Positions 26,276-37,998 of a stretch of DNA of 64,000 bases are shown piece after piece. Location of the stretch: NCBI RefSeq assembly GCF_021462415.1, contig NZ_JAKEDS010000005.1:62001-126000 (forward strand), given 5' to 3'. A program made the translations under genes and the position numbers. Every line of letters starts with the position of its first letter. Positions within the stretch are counted from its first letter, which is position 1. The notes below the pieces were generated by a model. It saw only the letters and a list, made by a program, of their open reading frames with translations, was not told where the DNA came from and made no database searches. The DNA is from Rhodohalobacter sp. 614A. GTDB lineage: Bacteria; Bacteroidota; Rhodothermia; Balneolales; Balneolaceae.

Positions 26276-27109
26276 TTATGATGTAATTTGATTTATAACT
26301 GATGTGGATAGGCTTTTGTTATATCCGTTTTTAACTTTTCCGTATCTTCTATCACGCTTTTGAAATGAAAATATTGCCTGATATAGCTCATCCCTTCTAA
26401 AATCAGGCCAGTAAGTCTCTGTTATATATAGTTCTGAGTAAGCAAGCTGCCATAAAAGAAAATTGCTGATTCGATATTCGCCACTGGTTCTGATAATCAG
26501 ATCCGGGTCGGGTATCCTGGCCGTTGAAAGAAACGAACTGATTCGTTCATCATCAATTTCATCGGGTTGGATGTTTCCATTCTGAACTTCTCTGGCAATA
26601 CTTTTTACAGCTTCTTTAATATCCCATCGCCCCGAATAACTTAGAGCCAAACACAACTGCATCCTTTGATTATCTTTGGTAAGATCAATCACTTCCTGCA
26701 ATTGTTCCTGGCACTTACCGGGTAACCTGTTCGTCTGCCCGATTGTTACTAATTTTATATCATTTCGATTCAAACGTTCAGCTTCATTGCGGAGAGTCTG
26801 AACCAGGAGTTTCATCAAGCCATTAATTTCTGAAGAAGGGCGGCTCCAATTCTCGGTCGAAAAAGCGTAAAGTGTCAGATAACCAACGCCAAGTTGTGCA
26901 CATGATTCCGTAATATCCCGTACCGACTCTACTCCGGCTTTGTGACCAAACAGACGAATATTTCCTTTCTTCTGTGCCCATCGTCCATTGCCATCCATTA
27001 TAATCGCTATGTGTTCGGGTATAGCACCGGATGCTTTTACCCGTTCCTGAAGCTTTTTATCTTCTTCTGTTTGGCTGTTATCTGTTATTGATAAAGGTTT
27101 TAAAGACAT
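26276..27109 (-). CDS. uppS: Undecaprenyl diphosphate synthase
   Basis: This cis-prenyltransferase makes the C55 lipid carrier for peptidoglycan and surface glycans. The 277-residue product has IAIIMDGNGRWAQKKG with the catalytic aspartate, the HKAGVESVRD substrate block, YAFSTENWSRP, and the C-terminal RTSGEYRISNFLLWQLAYSE signature. About 30 residues precede the conserved core. It lies 14 bases upstream of bamA, a common pairing of envelope genes. Confidence 0.95.
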   Translation of the reverse strand: MSLKPLSITDNSQTEEDKKLQERVKASGAIPEHIAIIMDGNGRWAQKKGNIRLFGHKAGVESVRDITESCAQLGVGYLTLYAFSTENWSRPSSEINGLMKLLVQTLRNEAERLNRNDIKLVTIGQTNRLPGKCQEQLQEVIDLTKDNQRMQLCLALSYSGRWDIKEAVKSIAREVQNGNIQPDEIDDERISSFLSTARIPDPDLIIRTSGEYRISNFLLWQLAYSELYITETYWPDFRRDELYQAIFSFQKRDRRYGKVKNGYNKSLSTSVINQITS

Positions 27110-27160
27110 TTTAAAATAATTCTTTCCAACTCTCTATATTAGAGGTATTATCATCATATA

Positions 27161-27655
27161 TCAAGGTGTTTTTTGCTCTGACAAGCTGCGGACAGATCTC
27201 TGGATTACAAGCATTTCACAGAGTGCAAGAGCTGCTTCGGCACCTTTATTTCCCTTCTCCTCACTGGCCCGTTCTCTGGCCTGCTCAACAGTATCGGTTG
27301 TTAAAACACCAAAAGATACCGGTTTACCTGAGGAAAGGTTTAAATCTGTAATGCCTCTTGTTACAGCATCACAAACATAATCAAAGTGTGGCGTGCCTCC
27401 ACGAATAACTGCCCCAATTGCTATAACTCCATCAACCCCCAAGTGTTCCAGGCACCATTTGCAGGTTAAAGGTATTTCGAAGGCGCCGGGACATCGCGTT
27501 GTCAGAATATTCTTGTCCTGGATTCCCTTTGCCCGCAATGCCTGAACAGCCGCTTCCAGCATCTCATCGGTTATAAAAGAATTCCAGCGGGCAGCCACAA
27601 CAGCTACTTTTATATCTGACCAGTTTATATCGTTCTTATGTTCTATTACCGTCAT
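27161..27655 (-). CDS. ribH: 6,7-dimethyl-8-ribityllumazine synthase
   Basis: RibH joins the ribityl-aminopyrimidine with dihydroxybutanone phosphate in the penultimate step of riboflavin synthesis and forms icosahedral or pentameric shells. The 164-residue protein shows VAARWNSFITDEML, CPGAFEIPLTCKW and GAVIRGGTPHFDYVCDAVTRG, which contains the catalytic histidine region. It starts 2 bases after the PHP gene stop. No other riboflavin gene is nearby. Confidence 0.94.
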   Translation of the reverse strand: MTVIEHKNDINWSDIKVAVVAARWNSFITDEMLEAAVQALRAKGIQDKNILTTRCPGAFEIPLTCKWCLEHLGVDGVIAIGAVIRGGTPHFDYVCDAVTRGITDLNLSSGKPVSFGVLTTDTVEQARERASEEKGNKGAEAALALCEMLVIQRSVRSLSEQKTP

Positions 27656-27657
27656 AA

Positions 27658-28503
27658 TTATTGGTGAATCATCATTTTTTTTGAGCGAGCGGATCGTTTT
27701 AGGGCTTCCACAAATTGGTTGCCAATAGTAACAACACCCAAGTATGGATCATAATCCGATTTTCTGGAACCATGAAAATCGCTCCCGCCAGTTACCAACA
27801 GGTTATTTGCGCGGGCCAAATCCAGAAATATTTTCTGAACTTTATAGCTGTGACTTGGATGGATGCACTCAATGCCGTCGAAGGAATGCCGGAGCAATTC
27901 CTTAACCTCATCCTGAGAATATAATGGCCCCGGGTGCGCAATAGACATTACTCCGCCGGCTTTATGCACCGTAGAAATCACATCATCCACATCCGCATAT
28001 TCTGTTTTAATATCTTTGATTTTTTCGGTGGAAAGATAACGTATAAATGCCTCAGATACAGACGCCACATAACCCTTATTTATTAATACGGATGCAGCGT
28101 GCGGTCTTCCGATATTTCCTGGATGAGATTCGGCCCGAACTTCTTCATAATCAATATCCAATCCCTCACTTTTCAGCACTTCCACAATGGCTTTCATTCG
28201 CTTGCGGCGCGCATTTTTTTGATTATGAATGAGTTTTAAAAACCCATCGTCTTCTTCATCAAAAGCGTATGCCAGAACGTGAATTTCCCGATTATTCCAA
28301 ACTGTTGAAATTTCTACACCTGGAATAAGTTCGATTTCATTTTCTTCGGCTAAATCCCGTGCCAGCTCATAGCCTTTTATCGTATCATGATCTGTGATGG
28401 AAATGGTTTTCAGGCCTTTTTGAGCAACCTTTTTAATAAGGTCTTCAGGCGACAGATCTCCATCCGACGCATTTGTGTGGATATGTAAATCAGCTTTCCC
28501 CAA
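27658..28503 (-). CDS. PHP-domain phosphoesterase (TrpH-like)
   Basis: A 281-residue metal-dependent phosphoesterase of the PHP superfamily. The first ligand pair is DLHIHTNASDG (residues 5-15), then ISITDHDTIKGY, PGVEIST, MSIAHPGP and GGSDFHGSRK, which together supply the metal site. Relatives such as YciV/TrpH (RNase AM) remove nucleotides from short RNAs or 3',5'-bisphosphates. The start appears to be TTG at 28503. It is tightly packed, 3 bases after the S41 protease stop and 2 bases before ribH. Confidence 0.87.
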   Translation of the reverse strand: MGKADLHIHTNASDGDLSPEDLIKKVAQKGLKTISITDHDTIKGYELARDLAEENEIELIPGVEISTVWNNREIHVLAYAFDEEDDGFLKLIHNQKNARRKRMKAIVEVLKSEGLDIDYEEVRAESHPGNIGRPHAASVLINKGYVASVSEAFIRYLSTEKIKDIKTEYADVDDVISTVHKAGGVMSIAHPGPLYSQDEVKELLRHSFDGIECIHPSHSYKVQKIFLDLARANNLLVTGGSDFHGSRKSDYDPYLGVVTIGNQFVEALKRSARSKKMMIHQ

Positions 28504-28506
28504 AAG

Positions 28507-30156
28507 TTATGGTCTCAACTCAGTGCGGTACTGGTATGGATTGTCCAGAAAGTCCTGTGCAGCGTTAACAAGTTCATCCAGCTCAAGAATGGCCTTAATC
28601 CGTTCATCGTCTTCCATTGTTTGGGAAATCCATTCCAGCTTTAATTTTTTTTCAATTGACTCTTCATTCTCAAAAATTTGTGAGATTTTGTAGTCTCTTA
28701 ATAATGCGTTTAATTCTTCAAGGTTTTCTCGTGCTGAACGTTCCTGTGAAAAATTTCTGATGTTTGTCTCAATAGCAGACAAGTGCTGATCGACGGGCGT
28801 TTCGAAGGTAAAATCATCCTCAATCAAATAGGTTGTAAAATCATCAAAAAGATCGGCCGGTATTGTGTTTCTTTCCGAATCCGATGTATTTGCGAGCTTG
28901 TCATTCACATAAAAGAAATAGCGATTGTTTTTTTGCAATGCAAGATCGAGCAAGGAGGAAGGCTGATCAGAAACTTCAACATCCGGCTCTATTCCCTGAC
29001 CGTCGTAAACAACTCTTCCATTTTTAGTTTTGAATGCCCTTCGAAGAGAATCCGGTACAATCCTGTCATTTTCCGAATCGGAATGAAGATATTCGATGGA
29101 CTGAATACTACGTCCGCTGGGTATATAATATTTAGAAACCGTAATTTTCAGGGATGTGTTGTATGATAACGGACGAACAGTTTGAACCAATCCTTTTCCG
29201 AAGCTTCGTTCGCCCATAACCAGTGCGCGGTCCAAATCTTGTAATGCACCGGCAACAACTTCTGAAGCACTGGCACTTCCGTTATTAATGAGTACGACCA
29301 TGGGCAGTTCATCAAACATAGCCGGTTCCTGCGAAACAAGTGTGCTATTATGAGACTGCAAACGTCCTCTTGTTTCGACAATGGTTACGCCCGGTTCAAT
29401 AAATTTATCAACCAGGTCAACAGCCTCATTAAGAAGTCCGCCGGGATTATTTCTGAGGTCGAGAATCAACCCTTCAAATGAACCTGAATCTCGCATTTCA
29501 ATGAGAGTCTGGCGTATTTCTTCTGCTGCGCCGTGCCCAAAACGAACCAGTTGTATATATCCGAAATTTTGATCTTCTCCTACTTTTGCCGCGTAACGAA
29601 TATTCTTCACTTCAATTCGCTCGCGCGTCAGCGTAAAGTCCATATCCTGATCAAATCCCGGGCGCCGAATTTTTATCTCAATTTCCGTTCCGATATCTCC
29701 AACCGTAAGCTGCTGAACTTCTTCAGGAGTCAGCCCTTCAACACTTACTCCATTGATCTCTTTAATTATATCCCCGGGGCGTAATCCCGCGCGTTGAGCC
29801 GGATATCCCTCAAGTGGAGCAATAATCACAATCTGATCTCCACGATAGCCCGCATCAATCCCGATTCCGCCGTATGAACCAGACGAAAGAATTTCCATCT
29901 GGCGCTGCTCCCCTTCATCAATAAAAACCGTATAGGGATCGAGCGTTTCCAGCATAGCATGAATGCTGCGCTCCATCAAGGTTTTAGGGCTGACCTCATC
30001 TACATATTGGATAGCTACTTCTTTGTAGACATCACTAAAAATAGTCAGGTTCTTTTTGATCTGGAAAAACAGGTCACTCTGATAAACAAAGGCCGCAGAT
30101 GTGAATAAAAATGCGGCCAGTATCAACCCTGTTAAAATTTTACGGGCATGTTTCAT
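28507..30156 (-). CDS. ctpA: S41-family C-terminal processing protease (CtpA-like)
   Basis: A 549-residue exported or membrane-anchored serine protease (signal/anchor at about residues 7-25). A PDZ domain lies at about 95-165 (GIGIDAGYRGDQIVIIAP, AGLRPGDIIKEING), and the S41 catalytic domain at about 195-370 with ILDLRNNPGGLLNEAV, the GSASASE nucleophile loop (293-299) and the lysine K321 in SFGKG. The C-terminal 150 residues are helical and charged. Such proteases trim or degrade periplasmic proteins from their C-termini. It lies 8 bases after the LysM transglycosylase, a likely functional partner. Confidence 0.92.
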   Translation of the reverse strand: MKHARKILTGLILAAFLFTSAAFVYQSDLFFQIKKNLTIFSDVYKEVAIQYVDEVSPKTLMERSIHAMLETLDPYTVFIDEGEQRQMEILSSGSYGGIGIDAGYRGDQIVIIAPLEGYPAQRAGLRPGDIIKEINGVSVEGLTPEEVQQLTVGDIGTEIEIKIRRPGFDQDMDFTLTRERIEVKNIRYAAKVGEDQNFGYIQLVRFGHGAAEEIRQTLIEMRDSGSFEGLILDLRNNPGGLLNEAVDLVDKFIEPGVTIVETRGRLQSHNSTLVSQEPAMFDELPMVVLINNGSASASEVVAGALQDLDRALVMGERSFGKGLVQTVRPLSYNTSLKITVSKYYIPSGRSIQSIEYLHSDSENDRIVPDSLRRAFKTKNGRVVYDGQGIEPDVEVSDQPSSLLDLALQKNNRYFFYVNDKLANTSDSERNTIPADLFDDFTTYLIEDDFTFETPVDQHLSAIETNIRNFSQERSARENLEELNALLRDYKISQIFENEESIEKKLKLEWISQTMEDDERIKAILELDELVNAAQDFLDNPYQYRTELRP

Positions 30157-30164
30157 GCACTAAA

Positions 30165-32141
30165 TTACCTCTTTCTAATCTTCAGCGTTTGCCCGGCATA
30201 AATTCGGGAACTGCTCAGATTATTTTCATTCTTAATATCATCAATCGAAACACCATATCGATTGGCTATACCTGTTAACGTATCATTCCGGCGTACAGTG
30301 TATGTAACGATATCACCGGAACCGGAAGAGCTACCTACTTCAAGATCATAAATGTTTTCGCCGGATCTCTGCCGCCGTTCCAGCTCCTGTTTCTTCGCAT
30401 AAGAAAGACCATCAACATTTTGGTAGTAGCTTGATCTCTTGTTAGGTACATGTAAGGTTAACCGCTGGCCCACTCGTATGGTATTTCCAATGCCATTCCA
30501 TGAACGAATTTGCCACGCACGAACATCAAACCATTCTGCAACATGGCCAACCGTATCGCCACTTTTTACGGTATAGGTAACATCACTTGTATTGGATGGA
30601 GCCGGTGCTTTCCGACGGCTACTGCTGGAAGATGAAGTTCCCTGATTAGACGGCTGGCTTGAAGAAATCTGCTCTTCCGAACCGGACGCAACAGGAACGA
30701 CAATTGTTTGACCCGGATAAATCGTACTGCTTAAACCCTCATTTGATGCAAAAAGAGAGCGAACCGATGTTCCATATCGCTGAGCAATGTACCCGAGCGT
30801 TTCGCCACGGCTAACCGTGTGCATTGCTACATTTGTAGTTCTTTCTTCCTGTGGAATTTCCTGGTAAGCCGCCAAAAACTCATCCCTGGTTCCAGAAGGA
30901 ATCTTCAATGGATATTTACTGCCGGGAGGTGTTGCCCATCGAAGCAGTTCAGGGTTTAGATCTTTCAATTCTTCAACGGATATGTTAGCGGCTTCGGCCA
31001 GTTTCTCTAACGGCATCAGGCCGTCAACTTCTGCAATTTCATATGAGTAAGCTTCTTTTCCATAATTCCGGCGGAAACCAAATTCTTCGGGATTCGTTGC
31101 AATCATGGTTGCCGCAATAAAACCCGGCACGTAACCTCTTGTCTCACGGGGAAGATAGGGATAAGCCACCCAGTAATTTTCTTCGCCTCCGGCTGCGTTA
31201 ATAGCTCTTCTCAAACCACGCGGGCTAATATTATAATTAGCCATGGCAAGGTGCCAGTCGCCCCAAACTTCATAGAGATCCTTTAAGTGGCGTGCTGCTG
31301 CCCGGGTTGATTTGATCGGGTCACGTCGTTCATCAATCCACCAGTTGTTTTCAAGTCCGTAAACAGAGCCGGTTGCACGGATAAACTGCCACATTCCCAC
31401 TGCGGCGGCCCAACTTCTTGCGGTGGGGACCAATCCACTTTCAATCATTGAAAGATGAATCAGCTCTTTCGGTACTCCTTCTTCTTCAAAAATTTCTTCC
31501 ATCATTGGAAAGTAGTATTCAGAACGCTCCAGCCATCGCTCCATCACATCGGGTCTGCGTTGGGTGTAGTAGATCAGGTGGCGATTTACATGCTGATTCT
31601 CAACAAGCGGAACTTCTGTTTTATTGATGGTCAGATTCTCAGGTAGTGCATATCCCTCGGCAATCCAGTCATTTTCTTCAGAAAAAAGCTCTTCGCGAAT
31701 CTCAAAAATTTCTCCTTCAGCTCCTTGCCTTACCTGTTCAATGCCGTAAAACTCGCTATGCTCAGCCATTACAGACCTATAAAGTTCATTGAAGCGCCGG
31801 TTGCTCTGAACTTCCGGAAAATCATCCATCATGGTCTGAATAGACGCAAACGCTTTATTGATATATTCTTCTGCCTGAACCAAATCCCCCTGTACCTGCG
31901 CATCAATAGCCAAAACATGCATTTTATATGCATTCGAAATTCTTCTCAGAATCTCCTTATCCATCTCGGCAACATTTTGCGTATCGGTCTCAACTTCCAC
32001 CTCATCTCTGCTCTCAATCAATGGATTGGTGTAGGGTAGCAATTTAACAGGAACCTCAGCCTCAGTCTCTCCTGCTTGATTTTGAGCGTGTAAAACGTTT
32101 GCAATCAGGCAAAAAGGGAGAAGTAGCAGTAACTGTTTCAT
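30165..32141 (-). CDS. mltD: LysM-containing lytic transglycosylase (MltD-like)
   Basis: A 658-residue exported murein hydrolase with signal peptide (about 1-19). The SLT domain at about 220-350 has the catalytic glutamate E234 in LSMIESGL, plus GMWQFIRATG and MANYNISPRGLRRAI. Three LysM repeats follow near 445-490, 522-566 and 612-656, each beginning with a YTVxxxDT-type motif, separated by serine-rich linkers. It cleaves glycan strands while bound to peptidoglycan. The 125-base gap upstream of its start probably holds a promoter for this gene and those downstream. Confidence 0.93.
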   Translation of the reverse strand: MKQLLLLLPFCLIANVLHAQNQAGETEAEVPVKLLPYTNPLIESRDEVEVETDTQNVAEMDKEILRRISNAYKMHVLAIDAQVQGDLVQAEEYINKAFASIQTMMDDFPEVQSNRRFNELYRSVMAEHSEFYGIEQVRQGAEGEIFEIREELFSEENDWIAEGYALPENLTINKTEVPLVENQHVNRHLIYYTQRRPDVMERWLERSEYYFPMMEEIFEEEGVPKELIHLSMIESGLVPTARSWAAAVGMWQFIRATGSVYGLENNWWIDERRDPIKSTRAAARHLKDLYEVWGDWHLAMANYNISPRGLRRAINAAGGEENYWVAYPYLPRETRGYVPGFIAATMIATNPEEFGFRRNYGKEAYSYEIAEVDGLMPLEKLAEAANISVEELKDLNPELLRWATPPGSKYPLKIPSGTRDEFLAAYQEIPQEERTTNVAMHTVSRGETLGYIAQRYGTSVRSLFASNEGLSSTIYPGQTIVVPVASGSEEQISSSQPSNQGTSSSSSSRRKAPAPSNTSDVTYTVKSGDTVGHVAEWFDVRAWQIRSWNGIGNTIRVGQRLTLHVPNKRSSYYQNVDGLSYAKKQELERRQRSGENIYDLEVGSSSGSGDIVTYTVRRNDTLTGIANRYGVSIDDIKNENNLSSSRIYAGQTLKIRKR

Positions 32142-32266
32142 TGATCTGTAAATATTGGATTATGAGATTTTGGCTTGTTTGGCGATATAAAAGGCTTTCG
32201 ATCTTAACAAAGTATCAATCAAAGGTGGAAAAACGCAAAAAAAGTCAAACCAATTGCATAGAATTT

Positions 32267-33946
32267 TCAACTTTTGCTGTTTGCCGTCCATTTTTGAACA
32301 ATTGGCCAACGGCGACCAATGCCAAATGCTTTTGAGCTGACCTTTAAAATGGGAGCCGCCTGATATCGCTTGAATTCGTTTGCTTCTACCATGCGAATCA
32401 CTTTCTTTACCGTCTGTTCATCGTAACCATCATCGATGATATATTGGGCTCCCTCCTGCAATTCAATATAACGATAAAGAATGTCATCCAACACATCATA
32501 TTCCGGAAGCGTGTCTGTGTCTTTCTGATCAGGCCTCAATTCCGCACTCGGTGGTTTGGTAATAATAGGCTCCGGAATCATCTCTTTTTGATAATACTCG
32601 TCATTCAGCCAGCGCGCCATTTCATAGACCTGGGTTTTGTAAAGATCGCCAATCACAACCAGCGCTCCATTCATGTCGCCATATAGAGTAGAATATCCAA
32701 CGGCATATTCGGATTTATTTCCGGTAACCATCAAAAAGTAATTAAACTTATTGGCACAGGCCATCAAAAGAACTCCCCGAATTCTGCTTTGGAGATTTTC
32801 TTCCGCCACCCCAAAATCAGTTCCTTCAAAAATGGGCCCAAGCTCTTGGTTAAATGTGTTAAATATGGACTGAATCGGAACATCCATCAGTTCAATTCCC
32901 AGATTTTCGGCAAGTTTTTCGGAGTCCGAAATACTTCCTTCACTCGAAAATGCACTGGGCATATTCAACGCTTTAACATTTTTTGCGCCAAGTGCTTCCA
33001 CCGCGATTGCACAAACCAGAGCAGAATCAATCCCGCCGCTAAGCCCAAGAATCACAGTATCGGCAATGCCGAGCTTTTGGACATAATCGTAAACACCCAT
33101 TTTCAATGCTTCAAACATTCGCTCAGGACCTTTTTGAGGATAAGTATGCTGCTGTCTGGCATCGCCCGAAATTTCCTTTTCAGTCACATTCCATTTTACA
33201 TCAAAGTGCCCCTCAGAAAATGCTTTTAATGACGCTATTACTTCCGCATCGGAATTTACAGCCATAGAATCACCATCAAACAAAACTTCAGTCTGAGCAC
33301 CTACCTGATTACAATACAAAACCGGAAGGTTCAATTTCCTGGCATGATTTTGCAGCATTAGCTCCCGGTTTTCATGCTTGGTTTTTGTGAATGGAGATGC
33401 TGAAATATTTATGATTATTTGAGCTCCATCTTCTTCCAGAAGTTTTGCGGGATCCGTTTCGTAGGTGTGATACTGAACTTCATTTTCGTTGTACCAAATA
33501 TCCTCACAAATAGTCACACCGAGTTTGGCACCATTCAACTCCATGCATTTAAACGTATCGTTTGGCTCAAAATATCTCAGATCATCAAATACATCGTAGG
33601 TTGGAAGCAATGTCTTATGAACAACATCCATCAAATTGCCGCCCCGGGCTAAAAGTGCAGAGTTGTACATCTGGCGACCAACCCCTTCGTTTTTTGTAAT
33701 GGATCCAAAAAGAAGAGCCGTCTCTTTGGTGGCTTGAATAATCTTCTCATTATGCCTGTAAGCAGAACGCTGAAAAGCTTTATTCTCCAAAATATCCTGC
33801 GCTGGATAACCGATAAGTACCATTTCCGGCAAAATCAGTAAATCAATACCGTCGGATTCTGCTTTATCCAGTGACTTCAGAATTTTGGAGGTGTTGCCTG
33901 TTAAATCGCCAACAATCGGGTTTAACTGCTCAATTCGAATCTGCAT
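32267..33946 (-). CDS. nadE: Glutamine-dependent NAD+ synthetase
   Basis: NadE amidates nicotinic acid adenine dinucleotide to NAD+. The product has an N-terminal nitrilase-type glutaminase (catalytic glutamate in LPEMVLIGYPAQD, lysine in HKTLLPTYDVFDD, cysteine in CEDIWYNE) and a C-terminal synthetase with the PP-loop LGLSGGIDSALVCAI. Together this is the long, glutamine-using form (about 559 residues). ATG 33946 fits the family start MQIRIEQLNP better than the GTG at 33952. The upstream amidohydrolase gene ends 2-8 bases before it. Confidence 0.95.
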   Translation of the reverse strand: MQIRIEQLNPIVGDLTGNTSKILKSLDKAESDGIDLLILPEMVLIGYPAQDILENKAFQRSAYRHNEKIIQATKETALLFGSITKNEGVGRQMYNSALLARGGNLMDVVHKTLLPTYDVFDDLRYFEPNDTFKCMELNGAKLGVTICEDIWYNENEVQYHTYETDPAKLLEEDGAQIIINISASPFTKTKHENRELMLQNHARKLNLPVLYCNQVGAQTEVLFDGDSMAVNSDAEVIASLKAFSEGHFDVKWNVTEKEISGDARQQHTYPQKGPERMFEALKMGVYDYVQKLGIADTVILGLSGGIDSALVCAIAVEALGAKNVKALNMPSAFSSEGSISDSEKLAENLGIELMDVPIQSIFNTFNQELGPIFEGTDFGVAEENLQSRIRGVLLMACANKFNYFLMVTGNKSEYAVGYSTLYGDMNGALVVIGDLYKTQVYEMARWLNDEYYQKEMIPEPIITKPPSAELRPDQKDTDTLPEYDVLDDILYRYIELQEGAQYIIDDGYDEQTVKKVIRMVEANEFKRYQAAPILKVSSKAFGIGRRWPIVQKWTANSKS

Positions 33947-33954
33947 ATTCACTT

Positions 33955-35613
33955 CTATTTTTTATATACATTTTCTCCGGCAACCCACGTTTCGAGCACT
34001 TCAATTTGCCAAATTTCGGAAGCTGGCACTTCGAAAAAGTCACGATCAATAAGAATGAAATCCGCCCACTTTCCAGGCTCAAGAGTTCCCATCACATTTT
34101 CCTGGTGGCCAGCATAGGCAGCGTCAATTGTAAACGCGCGTAATGCTTCCATTCTGCTCATCGCCTGTTCACTGTACCATCCTTCCGGCGGCCGTCCTTC
34201 ATGGTCTTTTCTTGTAACTGCCGAATAGAGACCATAAAATGGATTGACATGCTCAACGGGAAAATCCGAACCTCCGGCAATCACTGTTTCCTGGTCTAAA
34301 AATCGCTGCCAGGCATAAGCCCCCTGGATTCTCTCCGTCCCCACTCTGTCCTCCGCCATATTCATATCGCTAGTGGCATGTGTGGGCTGCATGGATGCTA
34401 TCAGGCAAAGTTCCTGAAACCTGGGAATATCTTCCAGCGAAACAACCTGCGCGTGTTCAATTCGATGCCTCAAATCACACTGCCCGCCAAGTTGATTCAT
34501 AACATATTTAAACCCTTCCAAAACCTGGTGATTGCCCGCATCCCCAATGGCATGTACATTCATTTGATATCCTGCGGAAGCTCCTTTCAGTAACATCTCG
34601 TTCATCTCCTCCTGCGTGTTAAACAGTAATCCACGGTTTCCGGGATCATCACTGTAATCTTCAAGCATGGCTGCACCACGGCTTCCCAGAGCGCCATCGG
34701 AGTATAGTTTTACGCTACGTAACGCCAGCATATCATCCGCATAACTTTCAATAGGACCGTCTTTTGACAGCTCATCAAATGTGCTTCCGGTTCCTGAAAT
34801 CATCGCATAAATCCGTGTAATCAGGCTGTCGTTGTCAGCAAAATTTGTGTAGAGTTGCCACGTTTGGCTGTCGATTCCCGCATCATGAACAGAAGTGATC
34901 CCATGTTTCGACATCTCTCCCATTGCCAGCCGGAATGCTTCACGATAATCTTGCCCTGTTTTTTCGGGGATTACATTGCGTATCAAACTCATCGCCGCAT
35001 CGATAAAAATACCGGTAGCCCCGCCATTTGAATTTCGAATGATCCGTCCGCCGTTGGGATCTTCCGTATCCCTGTCAATTCCGGCCAGTTCCAACGCTTT
35101 GCTGTTGGCCCAACCTGCGTGGCCGTCAATTCTTGTTAAGAAAACCGGGCGATCCGATACAATCTCATCCAAATCCGAAGCAGTTGGAAATTCATTTTCT
35201 TCCCATAACACCTGGTTCCATCCGCGGCCGGTAATCCATTCACGATCAGCCTGCTGACTGGCAAACTCTTCCACTCTTTGAAGCGTCCCGGCAAGGGATT
35301 CGAGTCCGGCAACATTTACATCCAATTCCTGGATTCCGAGTCCCATTACATGGGCATGGGCATCAATCAAACCAGGTAAAAGTGTATTGCCTTCGCCGTC
35401 AATTCGTTCGAAATCAGGATATGCATCCAGAATTTCATCTGCCGGACCGGTGGTAATAATTTTCCCACTCTGAACAGCTAACGCCTCGAATTGATGGAGT
35501 TTGCCATCCATTAAGGTATACCCGTTCACATTGTGATATACAAAACCGGTTTCTGTTTGACGGGTACAAGCTGATAACAGAAGAGCCATTATCAGTAAAA
35601 AAAATGTTCGCAT
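33955..35613 (-). CDS. YtcJ-like amidohydrolase lipoprotein
   Basis: A 552-residue member of the amidohydrolase_3 group. A short signal with lipobox LLLSAC (Cys16) suggests membrane attachment outside the cytoplasm. Metal-site blocks are LIDAHAHVMG, NVHAIGDAGNHQV, RIEHAQVV and AGGSDFPVEHVNPF, and the C-terminus has the usual GTLEPGKWADFILID. Related enzymes hydrolyse N-substituted formamides or other amides, but substrates are mostly unknown. The gene runs into nadE almost without a gap. Confidence 0.85.
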   Translation of the reverse strand: MRTFFLLIMALLLSACTRQTETGFVYHNVNGYTLMDGKLHQFEALAVQSGKIITTGPADEILDAYPDFERIDGEGNTLLPGLIDAHAHVMGLGIQELDVNVAGLESLAGTLQRVEEFASQQADREWITGRGWNQVLWEENEFPTASDLDEIVSDRPVFLTRIDGHAGWANSKALELAGIDRDTEDPNGGRIIRNSNGGATGIFIDAAMSLIRNVIPEKTGQDYREAFRLAMGEMSKHGITSVHDAGIDSQTWQLYTNFADNDSLITRIYAMISGTGSTFDELSKDGPIESYADDMLALRSVKLYSDGALGSRGAAMLEDYSDDPGNRGLLFNTQEEMNEMLLKGASAGYQMNVHAIGDAGNHQVLEGFKYVMNQLGGQCDLRHRIEHAQVVSLEDIPRFQELCLIASMQPTHATSDMNMAEDRVGTERIQGAYAWQRFLDQETVIAGGSDFPVEHVNPFYGLYSAVTRKDHEGRPPEGWYSEQAMSRMEALRAFTIDAAYAGHQENVMGTLEPGKWADFILIDRDFFEVPASEIWQIEVLETWVAGENVYKK

Positions 35614-35711
35614 AAATTTTGTGGGCTTTGAATTGATTCAAATATAAAGAAAAGGTGTGCGGAGTACCATTGCTAAAAGCTATTAATTGAACTCATCCAG
35701 GAATACAAACA

Positions 35712-36185
35712 CTACTTTTGTGAGATGATATGCCGAACGCTATCAAAAAACTGTCCACCATTCTCACAAAACTCTTTGATGAATTTCGGTTCGATATCCA
35801 TTCCAACAGCTTCCTTAAATGGAATGAATGAAAGGTCGGTAAGCATTTGCTGATCGGGTTTGAGCTCAGGATCGGCGCCTTTTGTTAACTCGCCGCCTGT
35901 TACTTCACACCTGAAATAAAATTCAATAGCGTGATACGGTTTTTCAATAAACTCATGAATCCAAAGCAGTTGCCGTTTTTCGACTTGAAGTGCTGTTTCT
36001 TCTCTGATTTCCCGAATCAGGGCTTCCTCCAGGGATTCCCCCAATTCCACTCCTCCGCCCGGAGGCATCCAAATGGGATTTTTTCGGGTAGGTGAATTCA
36101 TCTTGGCAAGCAGAACGGATGAATTTTGCACAATGACTGCACAGGCCCTGACTCGCACTTTATGTGAGAATGGTTTATTTGTCAC
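35712..36185 (-). CDS. Nudix hydrolase
   Basis: A 157-residue pyrophosphohydrolase. The Nudix box is GGGVELGESLEEALIREIRE followed by ETALQ, so the usual glycine near the end of the box is alanine; all catalytic glutamates remain. The fold otherwise looks complete (VRVRACAVIVQNSSVLLAKM at the start). Substrate is unknown: nucleotide or nucleotide-sugar diphosphates are typical. The start is GTG 36185, 66 bases after pyrG. Confidence 0.83.
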   Translation of the reverse strand: MTNKPFSHKVRVRACAVIVQNSSVLLAKMNSPTRKNPIWMPPGGGVELGESLEEALIREIREETALQVEKRQLLWIHEFIEKPYHAIEFYFRCEVTGGELTKGADPELKPDQQMLTDLSFIPFKEAVGMDIEPKFIKEFCENGGQFFDSVRHIISQK

Positions 36186-36223
36186 GAAATAAACTTTCCA
36201 AATATCTGAGAGAATGAGAATCG

Positions 36224-36241
36224 TCCCCTCTCATGAGGGGA
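36224..36241. terminator. Hairpin downstream of pyrG
   Basis: A perfect 7-bp stem TCCCCTC / GAGGGGA around TCAT lies between pyrG and the Nudix gene. It lacks a T-run in the direction of pyrG, so it may only slow or partly end transcription. Confidence 0.35.
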
Positions 36242-36251
36242 TTTCGGTTCT

Positions 36252-37928
<1,677 letters not shown>

Positions 37929-37998
37929 CTATGAAAATAGCAGGCTCGCGATTCCCATTCAAACCAAAACAGCAATCTTTGAAAAAAAACTTCTTTTT